A stretch of DNA of 64,000 nucleotides. Origin: Pholiota molesta (taxonomy: Eukaryota; Basidiomycota; Agaricomycetes; Agaricales; Strophariaceae). A program made the translations under genes and the position numbers. Below, piece after piece: positions 20,944 through 32,988 of the stretch (positions are counted from its first letter, which is position 1; each line of letters begins with the position of its first letter). Under the pieces are notes generated by a model that made no database searches, was not told the DNA's origin, and worked only from the letters and a program-made list of their open reading frames with translations. The stretch lies in contig JACGCK010000063.1 of assembly GCA_014925825.1 (NCBI GenBank), positions 186,001 through 250,000 of the forward strand, read 5' to 3'.

Positions 20944-23744
20944 TTACCTTCTCTGCGTAGGCGGAGGAGTGACTATGGCAGGCAAAGCAGCGCCGACGCC
21001 TCCTGAACATCCAGTAGGAACAGGCACGTTCAACGCATTCCACGCATCCGGATAGATACACCCAGGGATAGGCGTCGGCCCAGGCGCGACATCGTTCACA
21101 TTAAACCAGCCATCGTCGCCCGAGCTGATAGGCTTGCCGCTCGTATCGGTGAACGTGGGCGCCGGGAGGGTGGCGATCGACCCCGTCGATGTGTACAGCG
21201 GCAGGCCGACGACGTCCGTGCCCTGCAGGCTGGCGGGTGGGTAGGGGTACAGGACCGTCTGGGATGCCGCGAGCGTTCCCGCCCCAGCACCGCCCGTCTG
21301 CCATGACTGGAAAGTGCCACCAAAGACCGGACCGGCGGGAGGGCCGCAGCTGCCAAGGGCCGTTCTGGGGTCAAGAGGCATCCATCCTCCCTGAAGACCA
21401 AGTGAATACGACCATAGGGGCGATTCGACGATTCCCGCGGTGGAATTGGCAACCTTGAAAACATGTCAAAAGATAACGCGAGATTCGTCGTAAAGGGAAA
21501 TCACCTTCCAAGTCCAAAAGAACCAATCTCTCAGAGCGTCCATCGATGCCATGGCGAAGGCTTGCACTCCTGCTTTGGCACCAGGCGTCCAGGTGGACGC
21601 ATCTTGCCAATCGCTGCAGTTACCGGGGAATGTTGGCTGTCCTCCAACTCCTAGCAAAAACAAGCCGCAGTCATTGAAGCCGTTACTGAACTCTCCAGCG
21701 AAGGTGATTCCGAAGTTTGAGCGACTATATAGTTTATTGTTAGTCGATATAATGTGAGTGAAGGTAGCACATCAGGTACTTACCTAGTGTTGAGCTCAGC
21801 GGCCCATCGACTGCAGGCTGCTTGTGGCCAAGTACCGCCAGCACCAGGACCTGTTCCGGTATCGATAGGAGCACTGGATGGTGACCCATCGAAAGCAAAG
21901 TAAGGATGCGTATCAAGAGCGACACGATCGCCACCACTCAAAAAGCCGACCCATTGGCTGAGTGCTTGGAATCCATCGTGGATACTGATCAATGGCCCAT
22001 TGCCTGCGCCAAGCCCAGTGATACCGCGAATCATTTCGTAGGCTTCCACATAGCTATGCGTCATTGTAGCATCAGTAGAAACTTGATAAAAGGTATAGTA
22101 GCAACTCACAACCCACGCAATTCAGTGGTTCCGATGTCTTTGATCTCCGCTTCGTTCATGATTCCAAAGATAGGGACGACATCCCTCCATTCTGGCTGGG
22201 AGATGAACTCGGTGATGATACGAATGTAGTTCATCGCTCGTTGAGCATTGGCCATGCCCATAACTCCCATCAGAAAGTCGATCTGGCCGTCTTTTCCTGA
22301 GTGGTTGAATCCTACATGTGGTGTTCATACAATCAACTTTTATCGAACAAAATATAAACAAACCATTTTGCGATCCCGGAATAGTGTGAAGATCAAGTTT
22401 GACACGTATACCGTACTTTCTGCACCACTGGAAGGCTTGTACAATGTACCTAAATCCCAATATAAGTATCAGCCAAACATTGCTCCATGAAGATACCACT
22501 CACTTCCATGATACCTTGGCGAGGAAAGGTTCATCTCCCCACGTATCTATGGCCCAGAACGGAATGGGTAACCTAACCCAGTTGAGTCCAGCCCCAGCAA
22601 TCTGAGCAATATCTTCTTCCGTCTGGCAGCCAGTTAGACCTCAAAAAGAAGAGATATATGTATTATGCTCACGATGAAGGTCTTGTAGTGATCTTCGATC
22701 TGGTTTAGACCACCACTGGCGGTATCAGCCGCCATGAGAGTACTGAGCGTCCACTCATCGACAGCGCCCGGATACTTCTGGTATAGCGCTGGGGTAATGA
22801 AAGGCTCTAAAACAAACCACCCTCCGAGGTTGACGCTAGAAGCGATGATAATCAATTGAGTCGTTTGCGGGGTAAAGGTGTCAATGACATACCCATATAT
22901 ACGATTCGCGCCATAGTCCCAACTTTGGTTCAGAGGAGGGGTCCATGAGTTAGGGTATGCGTTATTATTGTAAGGATCATTAGGATCAGAATACCCTAAG
23001 AAATGAAGTAGCGTTAGAATTATGGTGAACATTAAAATTCGTATTGAAAGAAGTCTCGCTAGTGCGGATGTGGTACCGTGGGGGGCTAAAAATAGCTCCA
23101 AAGCGCAGCTTGTGCGGGAGGACACGGTGGAGCAACTACGTTGTGGTCGTGGAACATATGAAGCAAAACTCACAGATGCCCCCAAAGCTATTGCTGTAGG
23201 TGAAGGTAGACCCATCGCTGGCGGTTATAGTAGACCCGTCGCCCCCTGTGATCGTCGATGCTGAGATTGGCGTTGTGCTTCCCTTGGGATTGGATGCACT
23301 CCCAGTCGCGGTGGGATTGGAAGAGCCTCCTGCGTGAGTGGATGCAGCAGATTTGTTGTGGCCAGGCTTAATTACAACGAATATAATGGGTAAAACGACT
23401 GCAGCAGCTACGATGATTAGAGCCAACAAGCCAAAGAACACGAGAAGTCCAGTTGATCGACGGCGTTTAGTTTTAGGTGCTGGGCCATCGGACGGCAATG
23501 GATGATCTTCCGCGGCCATATCTTCCTGTTTGCCCGCCAGAAACATTCCCGAATTGTTGGGAGTATCCTGCATAAACGAATCTCGGGGCGACTCAGACAT
23601 GAATGGGACGGATTCAGCGAGGTACGGCGCACGAGGCTCCCGAAAGGAAGAAGCTTCAAGTTCGTCATGATCCAGGGGCAAAGGAGTGTTGACAGCCAGA
23701 GCACCAGACTGGCTCGACACCACGGAGTACGGCCTATCCGCCAT
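20944..23744 (-). CDS. Membrane-anchored GH5 exo-beta-1,3-glucanase (glucan 1,3-beta-glucosidase)
   Basis: Cleaves glucose from beta-1,3-glucan chains, a cell-wall remodelling role. Exons on the minus strand: 23744-23174, 22995-22893, 22835-22673, 22622-22504, 22449-22364, 22311-22110, 22053-21784, 21724-21505, 21453-20944 (747 aa). The N-terminal tail of about 95 residues is followed by a basic KTKRRRS stop and one transmembrane helix (about 97-125), so it is a type II membrane protein with the catalytic domain outside. A Ser/Thr/Gly linker follows, then the GH5 subfamily-9-like domain: RIYGVNLGGWFVLEPF, LNWVRLPIPFWA, the acid/base motif GIMNEAE and the nucleophile motif FAGEFSNG. The last exon adds a Pro-rich tail ending in PPPTQRR. 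The layout matches fungal ExgD-type enzymes. Length and motifs look intact. Confidence 0.92.
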
Positions 23745-24430
23745 GTTTGCCAGGCCTTGGCGGACTGAGGACGAAGAAGGAAGGAAAGAAAGAGAGAGGC
23801 CGAAACGTCAACATGTTTGCCTGGGTATTTTAAGCATGATACACCTGGGGTGTCGACATTGGGCAACTTAATTGAACTTATCCAGGTGAGTGTTGTGCGG
23901 TTGGACTTCGGTGTACCACATGACACCAATAGGTCCGCGCCCACCGTGACCTACAATTACCTTGCCCCGCGCCGACGAGGGCAAAGTTGGCCGTGGCCCA
24001 CAAACCATATGTTTCACGTTTAACACCGAGTCGTACTCTGTCGTACTACAGCGGTGACTGGAAGCTGATTATAACATACCGAAATACTATACCTTACGAA
24101 CTGTTCTATTGACCAGATCCGTAAGGCAATGCATAATAAGTATCTTATTTTTCTTGTTCTCTCAAGTGCGCTACATTTAAGCAACGGCCCAGATGTAATG
24201 CAACGGCCGGAAACCGGACCAAAAATAGATTGTCTATTTATATCTCCCTTGCAGCTTGCAGCACACTGTCAACGATCTTTTCCGTTCATAACTTGCTCAA
24301 CATGCTCTGTTACAAAACTTTGGTGGTGACAACAATTCATGGTATGGTTTCAGTTAATCACAATCTGAATCTGCAGCACGTCTGAGGCGATATTCGCGAT
24401 TTTAGACCAAACCTATAGCTATTGAGCCTA
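23745..24430. other. Intergenic upstream of the glucanase gene
   Basis: Promoter side of the glucanase gene and flank of MITE copy 2. I see no gene. Confidence 0.45.
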
Positions 24431-25035
24431 CAGTCGAACCCCTCATAACCCATAGCCGTCGGGAGTCGGCCAAGGCCATGGGTTTTGGGGGGTTATGGGC
24501 TGATAGAGGTACGATAAAAATAGATTTCAAAATATTCGAAAAAATCAGGAAAAATCAGAAAATAATTGTATAGTATAAACTTGGCATAGGGTAGATATCA
24601 TTGTCAAGATCATTTCCGCCATGGATTTTGATATTTTTAATGCATCTTTACGACCTTTAACTGTCTTTTGAATACAAGAAAGGCCATTCTCAGAATGTCA
24701 AGGGGTCTGAGAGTCATTGAATACGAATATTTGAGGTGAAAAAGTGTGAATATTTTAATTTTCATGTGCTGTAGGTCCCTTGGTGGTGCATCAGTGCGAC
24801 CAAAGTGCAACTAAACCGAATGAAAAGCAAGAAAAATCAGTATTTATTTGCTCCTATCCCTATTTCACCAGTACCAAAACCCATAATTGACGCCAAAACC
24901 TATGGGTTATGGATTACTGCGTATTTATGGGTTATGGGTTGCAAATCCCCGCCTACCAAGTTGGTGGATAAATTTTTCCATGGGATATGAGGGGTTATGG
25001 GTCTAGAGGTGTATGGATTATGAGGGTTTCGACTG
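24431..25035. mobile_element. Pogo-like MITE, copy 2
   Basis: A 605-bp relative of the element at 16319-16901. The left end CAGTCGAACCCCTCATAACC is identical over 20 bases. The right end has two mismatches in 23. It is flanked by TA (24429-24430, 25036-25037). The subterminal TTATGGGTTATGGGTTGCAA block is also shared, while the centre has diverged. No transposase frame. Confidence 0.86.
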
Positions 25036-28000
25036 TATTCAAATCTTTTCGCAAAAAAATAACTACCGCCCATACAATATTGCAGTTTTTGGAGCCTTTG
25101 CTAACAATCCAACGATGAAAGAGCTCCAGAATCCGATGAGATCCCGCCTTTGATACGACATTGAAATCCCGAAGCCGCGCTTTGGTTTGTTAGGATCTCA
25201 GTCCCACATAGATCCAAAGATTTTGACAGCTAGCCCAGAATTCGTAACAAGTACCCTGGGGCTTGGATCCACTGACGATGGGGTGAGTATTTCAGTCCAA
25301 GAAAAATAGATCACTTCAAAATCCGGTAATGCCTTCGTCTTGTTCATTGCTTTGTCTGGCCTCGGGACAGCAATAAAATGAATGGACGAGTTGGACCATC
25401 TTCCAACGTATGGAAGAAGTAACTGCAGACAGGTTATGATGTAAGAAAAAGAGAAGTTTCGATAGAATAGCCAATGTTTACTCCAAGTTCAATGTGCGAT
25501 AGGAGAACATAAATGTAAGCAGATAGTAGGCAGTAGTAAGGAAGAACAGGCCCAAAAGGAAAGCAGTATACGGTCACTCCAAAAGAGAGTATGCAATAGG
25601 AGAACTTCGAAAAAGAAAAAGACCAGAGATTGGAATCGGCATATGTGCTGTATATATGCCAGTGAAGCTTATGTGGAAGCTGAACTTCGTTCTCCGACGC
25701 TAAACTGGAAAGCATTGGAGCTGGACGAAAAGTCAAGAGACACAAGAGAACACTCCACTGCATAAGGTACCATTGAAGCCGCAGCAGAGACAGACATACG
25801 ATATGGTTGTTGATGGAAGGAAGGAACTTCAACTTCAAAGATACGCTCCATATTAATTGATCTCAAACCTCCTAATCAAACACCCGTTGAAGGCAATATC
25901 CCAGTGCTTCTGTCAAAGGGGAAGTCCAGAGTCCTGTCAGGAGAAGGGAAACTCCAAGAACGCCATACGGAAAAAACCGAGAGCAGGGAATTTTCATAAA
26001 CGCGAAGTCACCAGAGCTATGAAGCTCGTGAGAGGTGTTCTGCACCTATCGGACAGTCGGCCCAATAATTAGAACCAGGGCACAAAGTAGAAGCCACTGA
26101 GAACTAGAGAAAAATATCCACGAGGTCCGAAAGTCATCTAGAATGTGTTGCAGTCGCTGGCGGCTACATTTCAGGACATCATCTGCCGTTGCCGTTCGCT
26201 GAAAGTCGAAAAAGAACTCCTTTTAGTTAACAGCAAATGCTAATTTTCAAAGCGGCAGTATGTGAGTGTTATGATTCCAGTTGGCCTGCTAAAACCCAGA
26301 AAATTAGAAATTTTATTGACACAGTCAACGATCCCGTAGCGTCGGGCCCACGTTTTTCGACGTGGTACACGTTTTACAGCGAGCGGGAGGTCCGCGAGCG
26401 GGCCAAATGACATTGGAATGTAGGGATCATTCGGGCTTTCCGCTCCTCGACAATTTGGAACGCACTAATCCTGATATTTTCAGTGACGCGCGACTCAGAG
26501 GGACCCTGGCGCAGGATCGGTGTCGTCAAACTGCGCAGTCGCGACATCGACAATGTTTAGAAGCGGGTGCGCTACGGCATGGGGCGCGATCGAAGGATGG
26601 TGCACCTTAAACTCTCGCGCTCTTCGGGAATCGGAGGTGTAGTCCGTTCCGCGAAGTCATTTTGCGGAACAACAGGTTCTCCAGGGCCACCACAGATCTC
26701 AGCATCATCGTTTGTGTCATTTGTTGTGCCTATTACGGTTGCGTAGCACGATAATAATGGAGTAAGCGTCAAGTGTGATGCGATATGTACACACCGAATG
26801 ATAGATTCGTTCAGGTATGTTTAATTAATGTTCAGAAAATAGTCTGATGGAAATTCATGAATGAGCCGTACGTCTCATGGACATAACGCAACAAAGAGGA
26901 GGAAAAACGCCGGAAAAGTGATGTCTAAACATACGAGGTCGATAGAAATGCAAGCTGGTGCCTGCTACGCAGATATTTGTCTGGGCGAGCGGCATGCTAG
27001 ATGATGTCACCTTGTCCTTTGTCTGTAAGGGCGTAAAGAGCAGAATTCACAGAATAATCATATTTTGAATAGGCTCACATGACAATCGAGATGACAGAGG
27101 GTATGGCCAAAGATAACGTGATGTTGGAAATGTAGTCCAGCTGCTGCTTCAAGGGCGTAGGGCAATTCGTAGTACCCCTGGAGGATTCCCACCAGAACGA
27201 CGAGACGATCATACTTTCCAAGCATTATGACTTCAGAAATTAGAGTCTAAGAAGGCCGAGCCATGGTTCAGGTACACCCGAATCAGTCAAGGACGGATGA
27301 GAGACTAGTAAGTTGGGCCAATGAACATACGAAAAGAGAGGTAGTATGATGATTGTGAGAAGTTTGACAGTGACCGCAGTAGTTGCAGAGACTTACGTGG
27401 TATTTCTCAGCCTACCCGTTTGGTTAAGACATCTGAGAGTTTGCCGAAATTAAAGAGTTGAGTGGAGAAATTGGAAGTTGGAACGACAAATCAGAAAGCC
27501 CAATGAACAGGCTCGCAACAGAAAGAGATTCTCACTGGCACGTTAATATGATAACAATCTTTCACGCAAGATACACCGGCAAAGTATCGCAACCAGTACA
27601 TATATCACAAAAACTTGAAAGAGTAGAAAAGGATATGAGCTTTCAAAAATACATGGATATGAGGCTCACACCTGAGGAAAACACTTGCCTAGCGGTTCCG
27701 TGCTTCGCTGCTCAGTCCCAGTCAACCACGATAACTTGATAGATGCCGGCGTCATCGGGCGTGTACTATCATTTGTATATGACCGAAGAGGGACTAGCCG
27801 TTTGCTGAGTTGTTCTAGTGCTCGAAGGCATTTCGACTTGTGTGCATGAGGAGCGGTGGTGTCGCGGTGGTATAAGGACAGCTTTATTAGGGTGGGAGTT
27901 TTCCATGATATATCTCCGTGTGGCTGTACACACTCGCACAATCTAATCCGAGATTGTATCAAATTCATAATCGGCATTAACGTTGTCTGAACGTGGACGC

Positions 28001-31000
28001 GAACGTTTACAAACTTGCTTGGCTTGCTATGGGCCCCTAATATATATTCTATACCAAGTTCTCTTGCCTGGCGATGTCCTTGTTCATTTCACGCTTATAT
28101 TTTGCGTTGATTCTGCGGCTTATTTTACATGCTTACCTTCGGTGACCTCCTCCCGAGTAAGATGGATGTGGGAGTGAACAATTTAATTTTGTCAATCTGT
28201 TCAAGAATTTCCATATAAGGAGTCGCTAGCCTGCGTACATTTTATCTGCCAGAAATCCCAACATTATGATGTCAAAAAGAATATCTTACTTCACATGAAC
28301 TGCTTCAGAATCAGAAGGAATGTATCTGAACACCGAAAGAACTAGGGCGAGCGTTATTCTATTGAATAGAAACAAGGAAGGCACTTTCCGACATCCCGGC
28401 AAGCCCTGTTCATCACGAAAGGTCCGAACTCTCGCCCTCGCCTACTCAGTGAAACATTTCACATCTCAGTATGCAAATAAAGTTTCCTGATTTACTCCTT
28501 TGCTACTAGCAGCAAATAATAATTCTTCTGAACAGCATGTATTGTTTCACCCTATTGTGGTTCTAATACTTCCATATATGAACTGAGAACCTCGTGTTCA
28601 AGGAATTGAAAAGATCCTCGTCCGATTGCATATGTACCGACCGCAGATACGTGCCCGGATTAAAATACAGATGTATCTATAACTTTCGGAGATAAACAAA
28701 GCAAGTCTAGCCTATTTTACCTGCTGCCTACTTTTCCAAATTTGATGAGAGCTACGCAACAGCACAGGAAGGTCCTACACTGGGATTTCGCTCATGCGGT
28801 ACGATTTTAATCACCCCCGGGCAAGGCAACACTAGTAAATGTAGGCCTTTGGATAGTAGAGCGGAAAAAGAGGCTCCAATGTATGCCATTATACAAGTTT
28901 CCTCAATAATCATACAAGTTTCCGTCCCATACCTACATCCGAGCCACACTTTGTTATTCCGGGAGATATTCTGATTGCGGAGACACCAAATGTTTGTGGC
29001 TCACACTTCGGCCGGGTATTGACAGCGGTCAGTGTGCCTGGAACCTATCATTATTAATTTATAGCTTCCAATACTCGTGACTGGATCAGCATGACTGCAT
29101 GCGAAATGATCTGCCTTGTTCGCTGTGATGCACGACGAGGGCAAAGGTCTTTTTTCGAACGATGTCGATTCGAAGGCGCTTATATGCACGAACTGGCTGT
29201 GCTGGGCGTCAATGTGGCGCCGAGGACGATCGTTTATGACGTGGTTCGCGAGGGAGCCGGAGGCCCGATAAGGAGAGTGTCCAAATAAGGAGTGACGGTG
29301 GCGGCGGCGGCGGCGTTGTGGGGAAGCTCAGATCGCCATCGTCGGAAGTGTAGGCGTCGCCCTCGCTGCGGATCAATTTCTCGGTGCCACAGTAATATCA
29401 TCACCCTTAGCGCGGTGAATTTAACAAGAGGTATCCACACCATAGCAAAGAGTGAAAATGTCTTGTTTTTCGATTACCCCAATTCTAAAGTCTTCGCATG
29501 TGCCACATGACTGCGCCCTCATCTAAATCGGAGGAGTTAAGGCGTGTCTGGTGGAATCACAATGCGAGCATATCCCGGATCCGTCAATTAATTAACTATT
29601 CTGACGCCTCCGCGCATGGGGATGCAGGTTCTAGTTCCTGTGAATGTTTGGCTAATAGAAGACAAAGGCTGTTGACTTTTTTCTGTCAGTAAAGCTCATT
29701 GGCATCCTGAGAAAAGATGTTCTACAACAACGAACTATGTGAATATATCTAAATAAACAAAGATGGAACTAATAGATAGAACTAATACGAAGTACGGGAG
29801 GCTATGACGTTTGTCGGGGATATTATGTGGCAGGTGCTTCAGGATAGACATATTGATTTTACGTGGAAAGGACATGATCAATGGTGATCCCATTTCTTCT
29901 AAAACTTAAATAGATTCGAACATAAAGATAAGATCAGTGCTCATTTTAGAAAAAGATAGGACCGCATGCATGCCAAAATAGTGAAAGCTCTGGAACCCAG
30001 CGTCCATGGGTAGAAAACTGAGCTCTGGATAGTGTAATGATACGAAATGACAAACCTTTGTTCTAAACCTATAGTGATCGCCCTATTCGTGATCTGGAGT
30101 AAAGACTACGAGACGTGCGGCTCACATCACTAAATGGTCTTGTTGATAAAAGCCTATTAATGATGTTCCCTTCCATTTCTAGTGCGTGATAGGAACTTTC
30201 AGGGCGAAGTGACGAGTTTCGAACGGTACTTATCACTGAGTCCGATTTCTAGAAGCTTAACGAGTTGAGTGGTTTGCGTCGACACTAACTAAGGACTAGA
30301 AGGAGTAAATGGGAGAGTTCGAACAGCTTTAAGCTATTGCAACGTAATTCCCCCAAGAGCCCTTACTGTTGTAAAAACTCCCAATCAGATTTGTATCTGC
30401 AATTCACCTGATCATTGAGCGAATCCCACAAAGAGAGATTCAACTCGAGTTTTTACAAAACCCCAGCTGACTGTGATTGCCGAGTGTGCCGTGGGGGTGC
30501 CACTGATTTAGATAATCTTTGGCGCTTATTTTCTGCTTATATTCTCCACAGATGATCGCTGGGCGCCTAACCCGTATTTCGGGTAAGGATTTGATAGAAC
30601 CATCAGAATATTCAATTATGGCGCATCAAACACATCGAGTAAGCTTGAATTTCCATGAATTTCCCATGTTACCACACGATTGAAACGTTCACTTTTCCAG
30701 TCAATCAAGAACAGACGGTCAGTGTTGGAATGGCTCAACAATCAATCATATCAGTCACTTTTAATCACGATCTCAGGCATTGCGGGAACCACCAAAGAAT
30801 CAGATATTAGCCAGTAATTTGGGTCAAAGGTCTCCATTTACTATCTCTTCAGCTGCGCAGATGGCATCGGAGCTCCATCCTATGCCTGACAATGATAGGA
30901 ATAGTAGATAGAATTAACAGAGCGCCTTTATGCACGTACCACATGCCAGGAAATCATAACCCAGAGCTGATCGAACTCTACAATTTATCGAAGAAACAAA

Positions 31001-31717
31001 ATATTGCAAGGGGCCAAGTCGGGAAATAAGATAGCATTCACTCTCGCGTTCAACTGGTCCTGTGATGGAGTTTGTAGTTATCGCTGGCAACGCCAAGGTA
31101 AACATCTGACTCAATAGTGATGATGTAAAACGCTAGGGGATCAAGCACATCGAGAGTACTGGCCAGCGCAGAAGGCTCAGAAGACGAACAGCGAAGTTCA
31201 GAAACCGAATGTGACGCGTACTAATTTAGAATAAGCGCCCAATATTCGATATTGGGCGGCTTTCATAAAGTAGGGTCGTCACAGATTGGCCCCTGAGATG
31301 AGAGATCGACCCGGACTAACATAGACATTGTAATACTTCTGCTCACAAGATTAAGTATGAGCCGCCAAATGGACTGAAAATTGAATACCGAACAGTCATC
31401 GAGTGCGCCACCGGTACCCCTTGTCACGTTCAGCCGAACAAGGTATAACTTGCACTTCAAATGTATTTCAGCACATCGCAAACTGACATTAAACTGATAT
31501 AACAGAGTGCCTAAGCAAAAAGAATTCGGCAGGCAAGGCCAGGGGGTCTCAAATGTAGCCAATTGTGAGAGTCAGAAAAGTCAAAAAAAAGAAAACGCAC
31601 GAAAGTCAGTAACAGCAATGTTATCAGCAATACTAAATCCCCCATATCGAAAAACAACGTCAGATGCACAGAACGAAAACAGCCAGCAGGGTTCAACGAC
31701 GAACCTCGACCTAATAA
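25036..31717. other. Gene-poor region of about 6.7 kb
   Basis: No gene that I can support. Most open frames are under 100 aa (the longest, 25434-25838 on the minus strand, is 134 aa), have no family motif and are not extended by plausible introns. A short GGC run lies at about 29297-29316 and a 23-bp palindrome at 31236-31258. The sequence may be decayed mobile DNA, but I found no terminal repeats besides the MITE. Confidence 0.4.
31236..31258. repeat. Perfect palindrome
   Basis: CGCCCAATAT and its reverse complement ATATTGGGCG are separated by 3 bases. Seen directly; no known protein site assigned. Confidence 0.7.
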
Positions 31718-32876
31718 CTAATATTCCACCGCATCGTCATCGTCTGCTGGTATCTCCGCGGGCTCGTCCTTTTTCGGTGGCTCAGCGTCCCCAGGGGCCT
31801 TCGGCTGCTCGTCTTTGGCGGGCGCCGCCTCGTCCACGTCCATTTCCGCGTCTTTCGACTCGCCATTGCCGTTGCCACGCGACGGCGACGGCGCACGATC
31901 TTGCCCGTCCGTCTCCATCACATCGCGCTCCGCGTCCATGGCTAGCTTCCGGCGCGCGTCCTCGTCTGCGACGCGCTGTCGTAGCGTGGTGATCTCTTCG
32001 ATGACCACGGTGCGCTCTTCGCGGAAGAGCTCCCATTCTTTTTCTGCCGCTTCTGCTACCTGCGGGAGTGGAGATAGAGACTGTTAGCGTGCTGGGAGTA
32101 TAGGTCGAGGGTGGAGACGCACCTCTGCTTTTCGTCGGTTTAGGAACGCCTCTTGGTCCAGGGTCAGAATGGCGGGGAGGTAGTAGAGTGGTGGGGGGTG
32201 GGATCTGGGAACGGGCGCTAGGATGTTTTTGGAGGGGGGTGGGGGTGAAGAGTCGTCGGAATGGGAGAGGATGGTGTCGGATGTGAGCAGGAAGTTGGCT
32301 AGAATTGGCAGGCGTGTTCGCCGGAGTTTGTACTGTACAATTGGTTCATGTTAAAAACACGGAGAATGGACAGCAGAAGAGAGACGCACAATGGAGTCCT
32401 TCAGTTGCAAATCTTCTTCTTTCCGGTTCGCTGTGGTCTTGTCCTTTTTCGCATCCTCGGCTCGCCTGACAGAATCAGTTTCTTTACGAAGCTTAGCTTG
32501 TAGTCTCTGTTCAATTAGTTGTCGTTTTTTCGCCTTTCAAATTGACATCAACATCATCTCAGAGGATCGAGTCAACTTGGCCAGAACTCACTGCATCACT
32601 CGCATTGCGCTCCTTGTCCTCGATCTTAGCCTTGTTCAGAGTTCCGACCAGGATTCCGAACATGCTTTTTCCGCGTTTGCGCTCCCTTCCTCCCGCAGCG
32701 GCGGAGAAATCGAGGCGCGGTCGTTTCCTCGTCTCGCCCGCGCCTTGCGTTGGTTCGGTTGGCGATTTCGGACCGTCGTCAACTTCGACCCTAGATTCAT
32801 TTTGAGGTACTCTGCAGATTTTGGTTAGCTCAGATGGTCGACTCGTTGAGAACGGAGCATACTCTTCTGAAGACAT
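31718..32876 (-). CDS. Pinin/SDK/MemA-domain protein
   Basis: A nuclear protein linked to the spliceosome and exon-junction complex. Exons on the minus strand: 32876-32592, 32533-32390, 32332-32123, 32059-31718 (326 aa). The conserved pinin core lies at about residues 48-145: RKRPRLDF, then KSMFGILVGTLNKAKIED, followed by a long charged helix (KRQLIEQRLQAKLRKE) that should form a coiled coil. A second helix holds EKEWELFREE. The C-terminal 70 residues are acidic and Pro-rich, ending in DDDDAVEY. Start: 32876 gives MSSEEYAPFSTSR; an upstream in-frame ATG at 32999 would overlap the start of the divergent SRP72 gene and is less likely. The start codons of the two genes are only about 112 bp apart, so they share a promoter. 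Splice-site frames agree in all joins. Confidence 0.85.
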
Positions 32877-32988
32877 GGTACGGATGATGAGAGTAAGAGG
32901 AGGAGGTGCGTCACAGGGCGTGGGAGTTTTCCGGGACGCAGGTAAACGCTGGCCACTGCCAGTCGCCGGCCCCGCACACTCAACCACC
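32877..32988. promoter_or_regulatory. Shared bidirectional promoter, pinin/SRP72
   Basis: Only 112 bp separate the two start codons of divergently oriented housekeeping genes, so 5' UTRs and promoters must overlap. No TATA box is visible. Inferred from the gene layout. Confidence 0.6.

Noticed and set aside
25434..25866. Minus-strand frames of 134 and 65 aa
   Set aside because: Overlapping frames without motif; neither extends by splicing.
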